Of a stretch of DNA of 10,019 bases, positions 1 through 6,754 are shown piece by piece; position 1 is the stretch's first letter; the number at the start of each line of letters is the position of its first letter. This DNA comes from Sphingobacterium sp. (GTDB lineage: Bacteria; Bacteroidota; Bacteroidia; Sphingobacteriales; Sphingobacteriaceae): the NCBI GenBank assembly GCA_030146225.1, contig JASLCA010000272.1, forward strand, positions 1-10,019. The letters run 5' to 3'. A model generated the notes under the pieces. The model searched no databases, was not told the DNA's origin, and saw nothing but the letters and a program-made list of their open reading frames with translations. Position numbers and translations under genes: made by a program.

Positions 1-540
1 GGCATAGGCATCCTGAGCAGCCCGATCAATGCCGTACTTCGCTGCACATAATTCTCCAAAAGCTCCCATAGGCTCCTCCGTATAGACATCCGTCAAGCCA
101 TCCTTTTGAAGGCCATCCAACAAGCTTTGATGTCCATATTTTGCGCCCCAACGTTCGGCAGCAGCATAATAGGGGACCTGACTCATATTCTCCATTCCAC
201 CCGCTAATACCAGCTCTGCATCCCCCAGTAAGATCGCTTGAACGCCTATAGAAACGGCCTTCATCCCACTTGCACAAACCTTATTAATTGTAGTTGCCGG
301 CACGCTATCCGCTAAGCCCGCCAATTTAGAAACCTGCCTAGCTGGCGCCTGTCCCAAATTAGCCTGCAATACTGAGCCCATTAACAACTCATCGACCTCT
401 TCCGCTGCTATCCCTGCCTGACTTAAGGCAGCCTTAGCAGCATGCGCGCCAAGTGCAGTTGCTGACACAGTAGCCAATGAACCACCAAAACTCCCAATCG
501 GGGTACGCTGAGCCGCTACAATAAATATTCTCTTTGACAT
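1..540 (-). CDS. Acetyl-CoA acetyltransferase-type thiolase, N-terminal 180 residues (3' end outside window)
   Basis: This is the start of a thiolase, which uses CoA to cleave 3-ketoacyl-CoA to acetyl-CoA plus a shortened acyl-CoA, or runs in reverse. Reading the minus strand from the ATG at 540 gives 180 uninterrupted codons that leave the window at position 1; a whole thiolase is about 390-400 residues. The N terminus MSKRIFIVAAQRTPIG is typical of the family. The nucleophilic cysteine is Cys89 in NKVCASGMKA, followed by AGGMENMS (113-120). A stretch near residues 146-153 (KDGLTDVY) resembles, from memory, human mitochondrial ACAT1 (T2), the type that also cleaves 2-methylacetoacetyl-CoA. 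The second catalytic cysteine and the histidine lie in the missing half. No Shine-Dalgarno is visible before the ATG. The gene is transcribed away from the acyl-CoA dehydrogenase, sharing a 217-bp control region. Family is certain; substrate is inferred. Confidence 0.95.
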   Translation of the reverse strand, partial: MSKRIFIVAAQRTPIGSFGGSLATVSATALGAHAAKAALSQAGIAAEEVDELLMGSVLQANLGQAPARQVSKLAGLADSVPATTINKVCASGMKAVSIGVQAILLGDAELVLAGGMENMSQVPYYAAAERWGAKYGHQSLLDGLQKDGLTDVYTEEPMGAFGELCAAKYGIDRAAQDAYA

Positions 541-609
541 TTTAATATGTTTTTAGTTTATAAAAGGACTTAAAGATAATGAAAACTAAAGCATCTTTTC
601 TAGGCCTAA

Positions 610-637
610 TTGTTTAAAAATCGTAAAAATAGATTTC
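610..637 (+). promoter_or_regulatory. Candidate Bacteroidota-type promoter for the acyl-CoA dehydrogenase operon
   Basis: TTG at 610-612 and TAGATTTC at 630-637 are separated by 17 bp. This matches the -33 TTG / -7 TAnnTTTG promoter form known from Bacteroidota at all but the last base (C for G). It would start transcription near 644, leaving a leader of roughly 110 bases that contains the inverted repeat at 659-690 and the direct repeat at 707-741. The region is AT-rich, so a chance match is possible. Confidence 0.4.
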
Positions 638-658
638 TCACCCGCTTAATTTTAAACT

Positions 659-690
659 ATTTATAAAAAATGAGGTTATTTTTTATAAAT
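659..690. repeat. Perfect 13-bp inverted repeat, candidate operator
   Basis: ATTTATAAAAAAT (659-671) and its exact reverse complement ATTTTTTATAAAT (678-690) flank the 6-bp spacer GAGGTT. The repeat lies between the divergent thiolase and acyl-CoA dehydrogenase genes, just downstream of the candidate promoter at 610-637, where a bound repressor could block both directions. It is not a convincing intrinsic terminator: the stem has no G or C, and no gene ends here. The binding protein is unknown and no regulator gene is in the window. Confidence 0.55.
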
Positions 691-706
691 TCGTATTCAA
701 GGCATT

Positions 707-741
707 AGCGCAATCACAATCCGCTAAGCGCAATTACAACC
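707..741. repeat. Two-copy 15-bp direct repeat, 20-bp period, upstream of the acyl-CoA dehydrogenase
   Basis: AGCGCAATCACAATC (707-721) and AGCGCAATTACAACC (727-741) agree at 13 of 15 positions and start 20 bp apart, about two helical turns. The second copy ends 16 bp before the ATG at 758. The shared core is AGCGCAATYACAAYC. It could be a tandem binding site on DNA or a repeated element in the mRNA leader; the sequence does not decide. Confidence 0.5.
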
Positions 742-757
742 AATATAAATTTAGCAT

Positions 758-1948
758 ATGCAGGCAACTCATTTGACGGCAGAGCATCAAGTCTTCCGAG
801 AAACGTTACGTACATTTATTCGAAAAGAAATCCATCCACATATAGACCATTGGGAAAAAAATGGTCAAATTGACCGTAGTATTTGGAAAAAAATGGGTGA
901 GATGGGCTTTATGGGACTGAATTTCCCAGAAGCCTATGGGGGCATGGATTTAGACTTTTACTACTCCATGATCTTTTGCGAAGAACTTTCCTATTGTTAC
1001 TCCGGTGGCTTTAGCATGACCGCATTGGTTATACAATATATGTCAGCGCCCTACCTCTTTAAGCATGCTTCCGAAGAACTTAAGCAGAAGTATCTACGCG
1101 GAGTAATCGCTGGCGATCTGATTAGTGCAGTGGCCATGACCGAGCCTGGGGCAGGCTCAGACATTCAACAGATTAAGACAAGTGCAATTCGTAAGGATGA
1201 CCACTACTTGGTAAATGGTTCCAAGACCTTTATTACCAACGGTTATTATGGCGATTTCTTTATCACAGCAGTAAAGACCGACCCCAATAAGAAAAGCAAG
1301 GGCATTAGCCTGCTGCTAATCGATCGGCATGCCGCAGGCGTGAGTGCGCATAAGATAAATAAGATGGGCTGGCATGCTTCCGATACGGCTGAAATCGCCT
1401 TTGCAGATGTTAAGGTGCCTATTGGCAACCTGATTGGCGAAGAGGGAGCTGGCTTTAGCTACCTCATGGGGGGCTTACAATTGGAGCGCCTAACCGCAGC
1501 CATACACAGCATCGCAACAGCCAATTCCGCATTAGACTACGCCCTAGACTATACGGCCAATCGAGAAGCCTTTGGCAAAAAACTCCAAAGCTTTCAGGTA
1601 TTGCGCCATAAGATTGCGCAGATGTTTGCAGATATAGAAACCACCAAGGCCTTTGTCTATCACTGCTGTGACTTACAACAGCGTGCCGAATATGCGGTAC
1701 AAGAATGCTCTATAGCCAAGCTACAGGCAAGTGAATTGGCCATTAAGGTGGTTAGCCAATGTCTGCAACTTTTTGGAGGTTATGGCTTTACGGAGGATTA
1801 TAAGATTGCCCGCCTCTACAGAGACGTTCGGGTAGGCACTATTATTGCCGGAACTTCTGAAATTATGCTAGAAATTATAGCTAAAACAGCTATTGACAAG
1901 GTAAATTATCAGCTAAAGAATTCCACAGGCAGCAAATCTGAAGCCTAA
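758..1948 (+). CDS. Acyl-CoA dehydrogenase (catalytic Glu in the isovaleryl/long-chain position)
   Basis: This is a 396-residue FAD-dependent acyl-CoA dehydrogenase that makes the trans-2,3 double bond in acyl-CoA and passes electrons to an electron-transfer flavoprotein. Length and domain order are normal: N-terminal helical domain (1-120), beta domain with the FAD motif AVAMTEPGAGSD (124-135), and C-terminal helical domain with REAFGKKLQSFQ (269-280) and LFGGYGFTEDY (338-348). In medium- and short-chain enzymes the catalytic base is the Glu of a YEGT motif near the C terminus; here that site reads IAGTSEI, with Ala364. Instead, LQLERL puts Glu243 where isovaleryl-CoA and long-chain dehydrogenases carry their base. 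This makes a branched- or long-chain substrate likely, but the exact one cannot be read. It is 31 bp upstream of the 3-hydroxyacyl-CoA dehydrogenase fusion and very likely cotranscribed with it. The ATG lacks a Shine-Dalgarno. Confidence 0.95.
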   Translation: MQATHLTAEHQVFRETLRTFIRKEIHPHIDHWEKNGQIDRSIWKKMGEMGFMGLNFPEAYGGMDLDFYYSMIFCEELSYCYSGGFSMTALVIQYMSAPYLFKHASEELKQKYLRGVIAGDLISAVAMTEPGAGSDIQQIKTSAIRKDDHYLVNGSKTFITNGYYGDFFITAVKTDPNKKSKGISLLLIDRHAAGVSAHKINKMGWHASDTAEIAFADVKVPIGNLIGEEGAGFSYLMGGLQLERLTAAIHSIATANSALDYALDYTANREAFGKKLQSFQVLRHKIAQMFADIETTKAFVYHCCDLQQRAEYAVQECSIAKLQASELAIKVVSQCLQLFGGYGFTEDYKIARLYRDVRVGTIIAGTSEIMLEIIAKTAIDKVNYQLKNSTGSKSEA

Positions 1949-1979
1949 AATTAACCCCGCATTGAAGAAAGAATAAGCT

Positions 1980-4097
1980 ATGACAAATTCAGAAGATCCA
2001 AAGTCCCTATATTTTAAGCTAGAAATGTACAGCGATGGCCTTGCCTACCTATCGCCTAAAGCCCAAGCAGCACAAGATGCAGCAAGTAGCCTTGTAGTTT
2101 TGCAGGACTTCCTACTCCTAGCTAGCCATACGCTAGAACAGCAGGATTGTATAGGCCTTGCTTACAGCTGCCCATTGTGGCAAAAGAACATGGATTTCAA
2201 TGGTTTTTTAGCATTAGCTACACAAGAGCAGGGCTTGGAAATAAAACTTAATCAGCTTTTCGCACAGTTGCTTTCCTTAAAGAGGTTAGAAAAACCATTG
2301 ATCGCTATCCTACAGGATAACTGCTTCGACTTAAACTTGTCTAGCATGCTATGGGCAACGCTGCGCATTGGAATTAAAGGTTGCCAGCTTGGCTTTCCAG
2401 CCAATGCCTACGGCTTATACCCAGCCTTAGGTGCTAGCCTCTTTGCGACGCAAAGCATGGGCTTACAGCAGGCCCTGCCCCTGCTAACGCAAGGGAATAC
2501 CTTAACAGCCGAAGCGGCTTATCAGCTCGGGCTATTGGATGCAATTGCCTCCAATAAGGAGGATGCCCTGCTTAAGGCGCGCACAATTATTGCTGATCGC
2601 ATCGGCAATTTAGCCCCTTCAGCGGCTATCCCTAAGGAAATACTGGATCTTACAGCTATTGAAAACATACTTAAGAAAACCCAGGGCTTACAGCCAGGCA
2701 TAAATGCCTGTACAAAACTACTTCAGCAGGTAGACAAAGCGGAGCTTAGCGACATCTTAAGCTTAGATGCGCGACTTTACAGTGAGTTATGGAGCGACCC
2801 ACAAGTTATCAGCATGATTCGCAGCTTTTACTTTGGAGTAGCGGCAGCAAAAGCTTCAGTTGAAGACCAGGGCGAGAACGCCTTTCAACCGAAAAAGATT
2901 GGCGTAATAGGCGCTGGGATGATGGGAGCTGGAATTGCTTATGAGGCAGCAAAAGCAGGCTTGCAGGTGGCCCTAAAGGATGTACAGCTGGACCGCGCCA
3001 CAGCGGGCAAGGCTTATGCAGAAAAGCTTTGCCAGAAGCTTGTTGAAAAGGGGCTGCTGGATGAAAAAACAGCAACAGCCCTGCTGGCACGCATCCTACC
3101 TACCGAAAACATGCAGGACTTAGCCGGGGCTGACCTTATTGTTGAAGCGGTTTTTGAAGACAAACAACTGAAAGCCTCCGTAACCCAAGAAAGCATGGAC
3201 TACTTGGCTGCGGATGGGGTTTTCGCATCAAATACCACTTCCCTTCCCATTACCGAACTAGCAGCAGCAGCTTCTGAGCGCGCAGCAGACTTTATTGGAA
3301 TGCATTTCTTCTCCCCTGTGGATCGCATGGCCCTAGTAGAAATTATCTGTGGGCAGCAGACTAGCGAGACCACCTTAGCCAAGGCCTTGCAGATCGTACG
3401 GTTGCTCGGTAAAACACCTATTGTGGTCTATGATGGCCCTGCATTCTTTACCTCTAGAATCTTCTTTAATTATCTTCTAGAGGGTATTAGCATGCTCTTG
3501 GCAGGCATATCTGCCGAAAGGATTGAAACCGCAAGCAAGCAGGCGGGCTTTGCTGTAGGGCCCTTAAGCGTCTTGGATGAAATCTCCTTGCCCTTAATGT
3601 TGCATGTGTACGAGCAGCTGCCCAGCCTGCATGCCAGTCAACAAAAGGCATCTGCCTACTTACAACAGCTAATTGCCGCTGGACGTACGGGAAGAAAATC
3701 AGGCAGTGGCTTTTATGATTATGACGAGCACAGTCCCCAGAAAAACATTTGGCAGGATCCATCCATCCAGCTGCTGTCTGTATTGCCCAGCATGGAGAGC
3801 CTACAACAGCGATTGCTACATGTAGTCGCATTGGATAGCTACCGTTGTTTGGATGAAGGGGTATTGCGAAAGCCCATCGATGGGGATCTAGGCGCCTTGC
3901 TTGGCATAGGCTATCCACGGCATACAGGAGGAGTTTTTGCCCATATTGACCAAGTAGGCATCGCTGCTTTTGTAGCGGACTGCCAATCCTTTGCTGACTT
4001 TGGGGAACAATGGAAAATCCCTAACACACTGCTTACGCTAGCGGCTAGGGATTTTAAATTTTATACAGGCTTCCATTCTAATTGGGAAACCACTTAA
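1980..4097 (+). CDS. Crotonase / 3-hydroxyacyl-CoA dehydrogenase fusion (FadB/FadJ-like) with a degenerate hydratase domain
   Basis: This 705-residue protein has the two-domain order of bacterial FadB/FadJ (about 715-730 residues). The dehydrogenase half looks fully active: Rossmann motif IGAGMMGAG (310-318), Ser417-Asn418 in SNTTS, the catalytic pair His442 (GMHFFSP) and Glu454 (LVEII), and a C-terminal domain with LGIGYPRHTGG (641-651). It should oxidise 3-hydroxyacyl-CoA to 3-ketoacyl-CoA with NAD+. The N-terminal half (about 10-200) still aligns with crotonases through KPLIAI (105-110) and the LGLLDAIA end (183-190), but the catalytic residues are gone. The GGGxE motif of E. coli FadB (Glu119) reads DLNLS (117-121), the second glutamate (FadB Glu139, in LPE) is Ala141, and the AGAD oxyanion segment reads KNMD (69-72). 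Hydratase activity is therefore not expected. The open reading frame is intact, so this is not a frameshift. The gene ends 10 bp from the convergent prpD end. Confidence 0.93.
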   Translation: MTNSEDPKSLYFKLEMYSDGLAYLSPKAQAAQDAASSLVVLQDFLLLASHTLEQQDCIGLAYSCPLWQKNMDFNGFLALATQEQGLEIKLNQLFAQLLSLKRLEKPLIAILQDNCFDLNLSSMLWATLRIGIKGCQLGFPANAYGLYPALGASLFATQSMGLQQALPLLTQGNTLTAEAAYQLGLLDAIASNKEDALLKARTIIADRIGNLAPSAAIPKEILDLTAIENILKKTQGLQPGINACTKLLQQVDKAELSDILSLDARLYSELWSDPQVISMIRSFYFGVAAAKASVEDQGENAFQPKKIGVIGAGMMGAGIAYEAAKAGLQVALKDVQLDRATAGKAYAEKLCQKLVEKGLLDEKTATALLARILPTENMQDLAGADLIVEAVFEDKQLKASVTQESMDYLAADGVFASNTTSLPITELAAAASERAADFIGMHFFSPVDRMALVEIICGQQTSETTLAKALQIVRLLGKTPIVVYDGPAFFTSRIFFNYLLEGISMLLAGISAERIETASKQAGFAVGPLSVLDEISLPLMLHVYEQLPSLHASQQKASAYLQQLIAAGRTGRKSGSGFYDYDEHSPQKNIWQDPSIQLLSVLPSMESLQQRLLHVVALDSYRCLDEGVLRKPIDGDLGALLGIGYPRHTGGVFAHIDQVGIAAFVADCQSFADFGEQWKIPNTLLTLAARDFKFYTGFHSNWETT

Positions 4098-4107
4098 AAT
4101 GGAAATC

Positions 4108-5562
4108 TTAGTAACCTTGCATCAGGTCTACAAGTTCGTTGACATCCAAGGCAATAAAGTTGTCATAATCCAAGGTTGCTGCTAGGATTTGGGCCTGTTG
4201 CTTCTCGGCAAAGATACGCGCTACATTACGCTTGTATTTTTCAATTAATTTAGGAATACCTTCTTCTCGGCGACGTGGATGCCCAATTGGGTATTCCACA
4301 AGCAGCTCTGGAAGTTGGGTTCCATCCCTCAGGGTTACCGTTAATGCATTGGCAATAGCACGCTTTTGCGGATCATGGTAATCCTGCGTAAAGGCTGCAT
4401 CTTCTACGCAACTCATCTTATCACGGAGTAAGTCAATACGCGGATCGGAGGCAATATTATCCTCATAATCCGAGGCTGTCAATTGTCCAAAGATAAGGGG
4501 CACAGCCAGCATATACTGTAGACAGTGATCCCTATCCGCAGGATTATGCAAGGGGCCTTTCTTATCAATAATGCGGATAGCCGCCTCATGTGTACGAATC
4601 CGAATGCTCGCAATATCATCACTCGACTTGCCCAGCTCCAAAAGTTGGCTATGCAACTGCATGGCGGCCTCTACCCCTGTCTGGGCATGAAACTCAGCAG
4701 GAAAGGAAATCTTAAACAAGATGTTTTCCATAACATAAGCCCCATAAGGTCTTTGAAAAGTAAAGGACTTGCCCTTAAAGGAAACATCATAAAAGCCCCA
4801 TACGGGGGCAGTTAAGACAGAAGGATAGCCCATTTCACCTGATTTGGCCATTAAGGCTAAGCGAACGGCACGACTGGTGGCATCTCCAGCGGCCCATGAT
4901 TTACGACTGCCGGTATTTGGGGCATGCCTATAAGTCCGTAAGGCCTGTCCATCTACAAAGGCTAAGGATACTGCATTAATTAGCTCATCCCGCGATAGGC
5001 CCATAAGCTTACCCACTACAGCTGTAGAGGCAATCTTTACTAAAATCACATGATCCAGCCCCACCTTATTAAAAGAGTTCTCTAAGGCTAATACCCCTTG
5101 GATTTCATGTGCCATAACCATTGCATCCAGCAGCAAGCCTGCTTTAAGTGCTGGTTTGCCAGCGGCAAGGTTTGTTCGACTCAACCAATCTGCGGTAGCC
5201 AGTATTCCCCCGAGGTTGTCCGAGGGATGTCCCCATTCGGCAGCCAACCAGGTATCATTAAAATCCAACCAGCGAATAATAGTACCAATATCAAAGGCCG
5301 CCTTTACAGGATCTAGTTGATAATTCGTCCCCGGAACCTTTGCCCCTTGTGGCACAATTGTACCGGGCACAATAGGTCCTAGCAACTTCGTACATGCGGG
5401 ATAAGTCAAAGCCTCAAAGCCACAGCCTATGGTATCTAAGAAACAGTAGAAGGCCGTCTTTCGTGCCAGCGAACTTTCGACCTGATAATGCAATACATAA
5501 TCCACAATATCCAACAATACTTGATCGGCTTGTGGTCTTTCATTTAATATAGGTGAAGACAT
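4108..5562 (-). CDS. prpD: 2-Methylcitrate dehydratase PrpD
   Basis: This is a 484-residue MmgE/PrpD-family protein that removes water from 2-methylcitrate to give 2-methyl-cis-aconitate in the cytoplasmic methylcitrate cycle. Length matches E. coli PrpD (483 residues), and long blocks look nearly identical from memory: LLGPIVPGT (60-68), RWLDFNDTWLAAEWGHPSDN (97-116), LENSFNKVGLDHV (160-172), TYRHAPNTG (210-218), SWAAGDATSRAVRLALMAK (222-240), FKISFPAEFH (283-292) and RIIDKKGP (330-337). This is the iron-sulfur-independent PrpD type, not the AcnD type. It is the last gene of the prpB-prpC-prpD operon, 39 bp after prpC. The ATG at 5562 matches the family N terminus (DIVDYV at 18-23); the preceding bases are AT-rich with no Shine-Dalgarno. 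It converges with the fusion gene across 10 bp, with no room for a terminator between them. Confidence 0.97.
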   Translation of the reverse strand: MSSPILNERPQADQVLLDIVDYVLHYQVESSLARKTAFYCFLDTIGCGFEALTYPACTKLLGPIVPGTIVPQGAKVPGTNYQLDPVKAAFDIGTIIRWLDFNDTWLAAEWGHPSDNLGGILATADWLSRTNLAAGKPALKAGLLLDAMVMAHEIQGVLALENSFNKVGLDHVILVKIASTAVVGKLMGLSRDELINAVSLAFVDGQALRTYRHAPNTGSRKSWAAGDATSRAVRLALMAKSGEMGYPSVLTAPVWGFYDVSFKGKSFTFQRPYGAYVMENILFKISFPAEFHAQTGVEAAMQLHSQLLELGKSSDDIASIRIRTHEAAIRIIDKKGPLHNPADRDHCLQYMLAVPLIFGQLTASDYEDNIASDPRIDLLRDKMSCVEDAAFTQDYHDPQKRAIANALTVTLRDGTQLPELLVEYPIGHPRRREEGIPKLIEKYKRNVARIFAEKQQAQILAATLDYDNFIALDVNELVDLMQGY

Positions 5563-5601
5563 AATTATAGCGTAATATTTTAATCAATTTATAAAGAACA
5601 C

Positions 5602-6753
5602 TTAGCGTTTAGCCAAGGGTACAAAAGCTCTGTTGTCAGGGCCAATATAGTTGGCACTAGGTCGAATAATCTTGCCATCCTGTCTTTGCTCAAAGACATG
5701 TGCGGCCCAGCCTGTAATCCGAGAAAGCACAAAAAGCGGGGTAAACATCTCCGTGGGTATGCCCATCAGGTGATATGAAACAGCAGAATACCAATCCAAA
5801 TTGGGGAACATGCGTTTCTCCTCCCACATCAAGCTTTCAATACGTTCAGCAATCCGAAAAAGATTCATATCCCCAGCCTCTTCTGAAAGTTGTCGAGCCA
5901 CCTCCTTAATAACCTGATTTCTGGGGTCAGCTATAGTATAGACGGGATGCCCAAAGCCTATAATGACCTCCTTATTCGCCAGTCGCCTCCGGATGTCCGC
6001 TTCCGCTTCATCGGGATTGGCATAGCTGCTTTGGATCTCAAAAGCTACTTCATTTGCTCCCCCATGTTTGGGTCCGCGCAAAGCCCCAATTGCCCCCGCA
6101 ATACAGGAATACAGGTCGGAACCTGTACCTGCTATAACCCGCGCGGTAAAGGTGGATGCGTTAAACTCATGCTCGGCATAGAGGTTTAAGGAAATCTGCA
6201 TGGCCCTCACCCAAGAATCAGATGGGGGCGAACCATGTAAGAGCTGTAGAAAATGCCCACCTAGGGTTTCATCTGCCGTTTCCACTACAATCTCCCTTCC
6301 ATTTTGACTAAAATGATACCAGTACAACAGGGCTGAGCCCATGGAGGACATTAGTCTATTGGCAATATCTCTAGCACCCGCAATGGGCTGGCTGTCTTTC
6401 TCCGGCTGAAGACTACCAAATACGGATACATAGGTACGCAAGACATCCATCGCATGAGCGGTGGTGGGCAATTGCTTAAGCACCTTTTGGATAGCAATAG
6501 GCAGTCCCCGCTGGCTGAGCAATTGGGTTTGATAGCTATTTAATTGGGCGGCTGTCGGCAGCTGTCCATAGATTAATAGGTAAGCCACCTCTTCAAAAGA
6601 GGCTTGATAGGCCAATTCTAAGATGTCATAGCCTCTATAGTGTAGGTCATTGCCACTCTTTCCTACGGTACTAAGCGCTGTATTGCCTGCTGCAACACCT
6701 GAAAGGGCTACACTTTTCTTGGGTTTAAATGTGGGTTCATTTGTTTCTTTCAT
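5602..6753 (-). CDS. prpC: 2-Methylcitrate synthase PrpC
   Basis: This is a 383-residue member of the citrate synthase family, which condenses propionyl-CoA with oxaloacetate to 2-methylcitrate, the entry step of the methylcitrate cycle. The catalytic triad is complete: His230 in GPKHGGANE, His269 in GFGHPVY and Asp320 in NLDWYSA. These correspond to His235, His274 and Asp325 of E. coli PrpC at a constant offset of five. The N terminus (KSVALSGVAAGNTALSTVG, 13-31) is that of methylcitrate synthases rather than the larger hexameric citrate synthases. Its place between prpB and prpD supports propionyl-CoA as the main substrate, though such enzymes often also accept acetyl-CoA. The start codon lies one base after the prpB stop codon, so translation is probably coupled. 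Confidence 0.97.
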   Translation of the reverse strand: MKETNEPTFKPKKSVALSGVAAGNTALSTVGKSGNDLHYRGYDILELAYQASFEEVAYLLIYGQLPTAAQLNSYQTQLLSQRGLPIAIQKVLKQLPTTAHAMDVLRTYVSVFGSLQPEKDSQPIAGARDIANRLMSSMGSALLYWYHFSQNGREIVVETADETLGGHFLQLLHGSPPSDSWVRAMQISLNLYAEHEFNASTFTARVIAGTGSDLYSCIAGAIGALRGPKHGGANEVAFEIQSSYANPDEAEADIRRRLANKEVIIGFGHPVYTIADPRNQVIKEVARQLSEEAGDMNLFRIAERIESLMWEEKRMFPNLDWYSAVSYHLMGIPTEMFTPLFVLSRITGWAAHVFEQRQDGKIIRPSANYIGPDNRAFVPLAKR

Positions 6754-6754
6754 C

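Noticed and set aside
26..277. 83-codon open frame on the minus strand
   Set aside because: It is out of frame with the thiolase on the same strand, whose catalytic motif and unbroken 180 codons are decisive.
552..590. 8-bp inverted repeat TTTAGTTT/AAACTAAA upstream of the thiolase
   Set aside because: Arms are short, AT-only and 23 bp apart, so chance is a good explanation in this AT-rich stretch.
3487..3918. 143-codon open frame on the minus strand
   Set aside because: It lies wholly antisense to the well-supported dehydrogenase domain, has no recognisable motif, and its composition is what the opposite strand of a conserved coding region gives.
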